Assembly (NCBI GenBank): GCA_017453335.1
Contig: JAFTKI010000005.1
Coordinates: forward strand, 1 to 62,638
DNA: 62,638 nt
Origin: Clostridia bacterium
Lineage (GTDB): Bacteria > Bacillota_A > Clostridia > Oscillospirales > CAG-272
Direction of reading: 5' to 3'
Shown here: positions 60,054 through 62,638 of the stretch, piece by piece
How the letters are laid out: every line of letters starts with the position of its first letter
Numbering within the stretch: the stretch's first letter is position 1
Translations under genes and position numbers: made by a program
The notes under the pieces: model-generated
What the model was told of the DNA's origin: nothing
Database searches by the model: none
Seen by the model: only the letters and a program-made list of their open reading frames with translations

Positions 60054-62638
60054 TTCCAAAACCTCCATTTCTTCTTTTTCGGTTCTTCCACCTTAAAGAC
60101 GTGGCTGCGGTCGAGAGTCAAGTCAAGTACGGTAGATGGTAACACCTCCAACGCGAACTGTCGCTTACCAAGAGCAACCGCGCATTTTACGACCTCATCG
60201 AAATCAAGTGCGCCGCGCCTATTCGGTGGGCAGATAACGTTGATACAGTTGCGGACGATATGTGCCTTGTAATCGTCAGCGCGTTCAATACCCGAAAGCA
60301 TTGTTTGCAAATCTTTACTATCGCCCTTTTGCTTGGTGATATTGGTTTTTATGCCCTTGTTGCGGTGCATATCGTCAAGGTCGCAAATTATATCTCCAAC
60401 GATACGATAACCTCCGTGACGGAAATCGCAGAACACGTCCAAATAGTTATAAAGTCCAAAGGTGTTGCGACCGATATCATAAAGAACTCGTTGTCGTTCC
60501 TCCGGCGGCACAATATGCCACTTATATTCCTCTAATTTGTGTCTTGCTCTACGGATAGCTTGGGGCGACATATTTTCAAACACGGAGTAAAATTCATCGA
60601 CCGTGTAATCGTTTTCTTGTCCACGAGCGTAGAGAATGCGATAAATATCGCCCTTGCGCTTCATTTCCGAGGGGATATGATTAACGTAACGAATACGCTG
60701 TAAGGCGGTTTCGTAATCACGGATAATAGAAGTCACACGGTCGAGCGTTCTTTTATCGAGCAGTTCCTTCCAATCGGGCTGTTGAGCGAATACGAACAGG
60801 CTTTCATCACTTACGGGAGAGGTTTTAACCTTTTCGGTCTTGTGCTCCAACATATATGCAAAATACGGGAGCTTTTCAAGATTGGAGCTGACTGAGTTCC
60901 AATCCACGCTATCAAAATACTTTTTGAGTCGCGCGTTCTTGGTCGACTCGTACCACTTGTGCGCCTCGTCACTCTCGGCAATTGTTTTATAGCGCAAGAA
61001 GATACTACGCCTTGCCACCCTCTTTTCGATATACTCGGAGAGATCGGGCTTGATGCCACTTTTTGCGGAGTCGATTTCAAGTCCCGTCAGTATTGCAAGG
61101 GTTTCTACGTCTTGGTTGTAATGTAGCTTATCCTCGCTCGTGGTATTTTCATCGTAGGCGAGAACACCGCGATTGAGCGCGGCGTTACTGATCTGACCGA
61201 CGCGAGAGGAAAATGTGTTCCTTACGGTGATAAATCGGGCATACCAATCGTTTGCATTCGAGATCAGCGGCTCTGCGGTAGGTATTTTCAAAAGCGGCAG
61301 CTCGATACTACTACGAATGACACATTTGTTGATAAGCGGATCGGCAATGGTTTTGACCATATCTCCGTCAAAGTCCGCACCGCCAAGCCGTTCGGGAATG
61401 AGCGAACGAGAGTCCACCATTATCACGTAACCGAGGTGCGAAAAGTATTTCTTGCGCAACTCGCCCGGTTTCATCGGCTTTACAAGTGCTTCTTCGTTTC
61501 TTGCAATATGTGGGCTACGAAGCACAGTATAAAATTGACTTTCGGCATAGTGCGGAAGCGGCGCGTATATCTCGTTTCCGCTTATAAATTCTTCCTCAAG
61601 GCGGCGGTAAATATCGTCGCCTTTTTCTTTTAGCGAGTCTTTTATGATAAATGCAATCAAGCGCAAAAGGTCGTCCGACAGATAGCGGTTATCGCCCGTA
61701 ACCAAAAGCTTTCCCACTGCGTACTTGGATAAGATGTTCTCAGCACGGTCTGACAGCTCTTTTGCGAATATCGGCTCGTCGATAAACATACCGTTTTTGG
61801 CAATCAGCTCTGCACGGTACTGACGGCGTTCAGTGGCTATCTCTACGTCCTGCAATTCGTCAAGAAAGTATTTGCGGCGTGCGCCGTTGTCGGCAACAAG
61901 GCGGTAATAGGCAACCTCGGTGGTTTTCGTGATCCAATTACGGCTATCGTACTCGGGAGAGTCGTACCAACCGAGAGGCAGCTCCTTCGGGCGAAATTCC
62001 TCGTCGGTGATGGAGAGGGTGTTCAAGAACTGATAGTTCAGCTCGGTCGTTTCCTGTGCGCCGAGCTTGTCCTTGCCCGACACGTAGAGCGCGTGACCGT
62101 ACCTTGCGCAACGGTCAAGGTATTCTCCCCAAGATAGATTATTGCTTTCCATCCACTTGCGACCTTTGAACATACTGTCTGTCAAGATAATATCCACGTC
62201 GGCGGGATCGTGGCGCTCGCCCCACATATCCACAATATACGGAACGTCAAGCTCGGTAAACAATGCGGCAAAATCCACCTTATGCACAACGCCTTTGATA
62301 TAAGGCATACGGATCTGAAAGGAATTGTGCTCGCGTCCAAGTGCTTCGGCAAGACGTGGTGAAATAAAGCCCTCTCCGTCAAACTCGGTAATCGTAATAT
62401 CCGTCGTTTTTTCTACTCGAGAATATTTGCGCATCGGGTTATCGGTTCCGTCGTCCTCTACGGTGATGACGTTTACGTTCTCAACGGTAGATTGCGGATT
62501 TTTAATCACGATGATTTTCTTATCGGAGATGATGCTCGTATTGCTATATCTTACTCCGCTTGTGAAAAGCAGCGCGTTATAGGCGTAGAGCTTACTGAGT
62601 TGGCAATCTCCGATATTCATACCGAGCATCATACGCTC
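60050..62638 (-). CDS. RDR/QDE-1-like (YonO superfamily) RNA polymerase, N-terminus beyond window
   Basis: Over 860 residues of a two-barrel RNA polymerase-like protein, open to the right edge. Counting from the first Met at 62632, FDGEGFIS at 84-91 and FQIRMPYIKGVV at 105-116 match the eukaryotic RNA-dependent RNA polymerase (RdRP, RDR) blocks DGxGxIS and QIRxxGxKG. YTVLRSPHIARNE (368-380) matches the RxPxxxPGD block. GGADFDGDMV, with Asp at 420, 422 and 424, is the metal-binding active site shared with YonO and cellular RNA polymerase. The C-terminus is basic (KKKKWRFWK). The polymerase may copy DNA or RNA templates; sequence does not tell which. The frame continues upstream (Glu-Arg) without a ribosome site, so the start is missing. 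Confidence 0.85.
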   Translation of the reverse strand, partial: ERMMLGMNIGDCQLSKLYAYNALLFTSGVRYSNTSIISDKKIIVIKNPQSTVENVNVITVEDDGTDNPMRKYSRVEKTTDITITEFDGEGFISPRLAEALGREHNSFQIRMPYIKGVVHKVDFAALFTELDVPYIVDMWGERHDPADVDIILTDSMFKGRKWMESNNLSWGEYLDRCARYGHALYVSGKDKLGAQETTELNYQFLNTLSITDEEFRPKELPLGWYDSPEYDSRNWITKTTEVAYYRLVADNGARRKYFLDELQDVEIATERRQYRAELIAKNGMFIDEPIFAKELSDRAENILSKYAVGKLLVTGDNRYLSDDLLRLIAFIIKDSLKEKGDDIYRRLEEEFISGNEIYAPLPHYAESQFYTVLRSPHIARNEEALVKPMKPGELRKKYFSHLGYVIMVDSRSLIPERLGGADFDGDMVKTIADPLINKCVIRSSIELPLLKIPTAEPLISNANDWYARFITVRNTFSSRVGQISNAALNRGVLAYDENTTSEDKLHYNQDVETLAILTGLEIDSAKSGIKPDLSEYIEKRVARRSIFLRYKTIAESDEAHKWYESTKNARLKKYFDSVDWNSVSSNLEKLPYFAYMLEHKTEKVKTSPVSDESLFVFAQQPDWKELLDKRTLDRVTSIIRDYETALQRIRYVNHIPSEMKRKGDIYRILYARGQENDYTVDEFYSVFENMSPQAIRRARHKLEEYKWHIVPPEERQRVLYDIGRNTFGLYNYLDVFCDFRHGGYRIVGDIICDLDDMHRNKGIKTNITKQKGDSKDLQTMLSGIERADDYKAHIVRNCINVICPPNRRGALDFDEVVKCAVALGKRQFALEVLPSTVLDLTLDRSHVFKVEEPKKKKWRFWK

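Larger units (their letters stand above)
43790..62638. mobile_element. Accessory region downstream of tmRNA (possible island)
   Basis: From the tmRNA terminator to the right edge there are no housekeeping genes. It holds A+T-rich secreted proteins, a promoter-inversion switch, a tyrosine recombinase, a TnpV-type gene and an RDR-like polymerase. tmRNA genes are frequent insertion targets. However, I found no second copy of the tmRNA 3' end inside the window, and the right boundary is not seen, so a single element is not proven. Confidence 0.4.

Noticed and set aside
43673..62638. tmRNA used as attachment site of an island reaching the right edge
   Set aside because: I looked for a second copy of the tmRNA 3' end (TTCGATTCTCCTCATC) inside the window and saw none, so it is not claimed as a finding.

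Overview
The window reads as a piece of an anaerobic Clostridia genome (Bacillota), probably a gut or rumen member of the Oscillospiraceae/Christensenellales type. The evidence is: [FeFe]-hydrogenase maturation genes (hydE, hydG, hydF), a Re-type citrate synthase, a PdaA-type spore-cortex deacetylase, the tig-clpP-clpX block, a short Cys-rich DUF1540 protein, strong AGGAGG ribosome binding sites and many TTGACA-17-TATAAT promoters. The backbone (about 2.0-43.7 kb) is of moderate GC. The two ends and a small patch at 11.2-13.3 kb are visibly richer in A+T and carry recombinases and surface proteins.

Layout. (a) 0-2.0 kb: start of a Cys-repeat lipoprotein and a tyrosine integrase next to the 3' end of icd. 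(b) 2.0-7.3 kb: operon for Re-citrate synthase, GntR regulator, aconitase and isocitrate dehydrogenase, the oxidative route from oxaloacetate to 2-oxoglutarate, with a palindrome on the promoter. (c) 7.4-11.1 kb: glutaminase-like protein, metallophosphoesterase, XRE regulator, DivIVA-like protein. (d) 11.2-13.3 kb: a broken tRNA-Arg copy, an intact tRNA-Arg(CCU), then NYN and HNH nuclease genes. (e) 13.3-22.0 kb: topB, a P-loop protein, pgi, a D,D-carboxypeptidase, and a sugar operon (nucleotidyltransferase, galE, galM). (f) 22.1-26.7 kb: Crp/Fnr regulator followed by hydE-hydG-hydF. (g) 26.7-36.3 kb: two polysaccharide deacetylases, a membrane protein, then apgM, lepB, rbgA, rnhB, yraN, dipeptidase and thrC. 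(h) 36.4-43.7 kb: phosphoesterase, tig-clpP-clpX, a Cys-rich protein, a trigger-factor-like lipoprotein and tmRNA. (i) 43.8-62.6 kb: an accessory region.

The accessory region holds the most striking content. Four leftward genes (a 51-residue peptide, a cohesin-bearing secreted protein, and a very large BspA-type leucine-rich-repeat protein split in two by a frameshift and ending in cohesin plus dockerin domains) lie beside a 244-bp segment bounded by perfect 24-bp inverted repeats. That segment contains a consensus promoter which now points away from these genes, with a tyrosine recombinase encoded alongside. This looks like a phase-variation switch caught in the OFF orientation. To its right, a leftward gene cluster ends in a protein carrying the DFDGD active site and other motifs of the eukaryotic RNA-dependent RNA polymerase (RDR/QDE-1) and YonO superfamily. 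It is translationally coupled to an unknown protein and lies near TnpV-type mobile-element genes.
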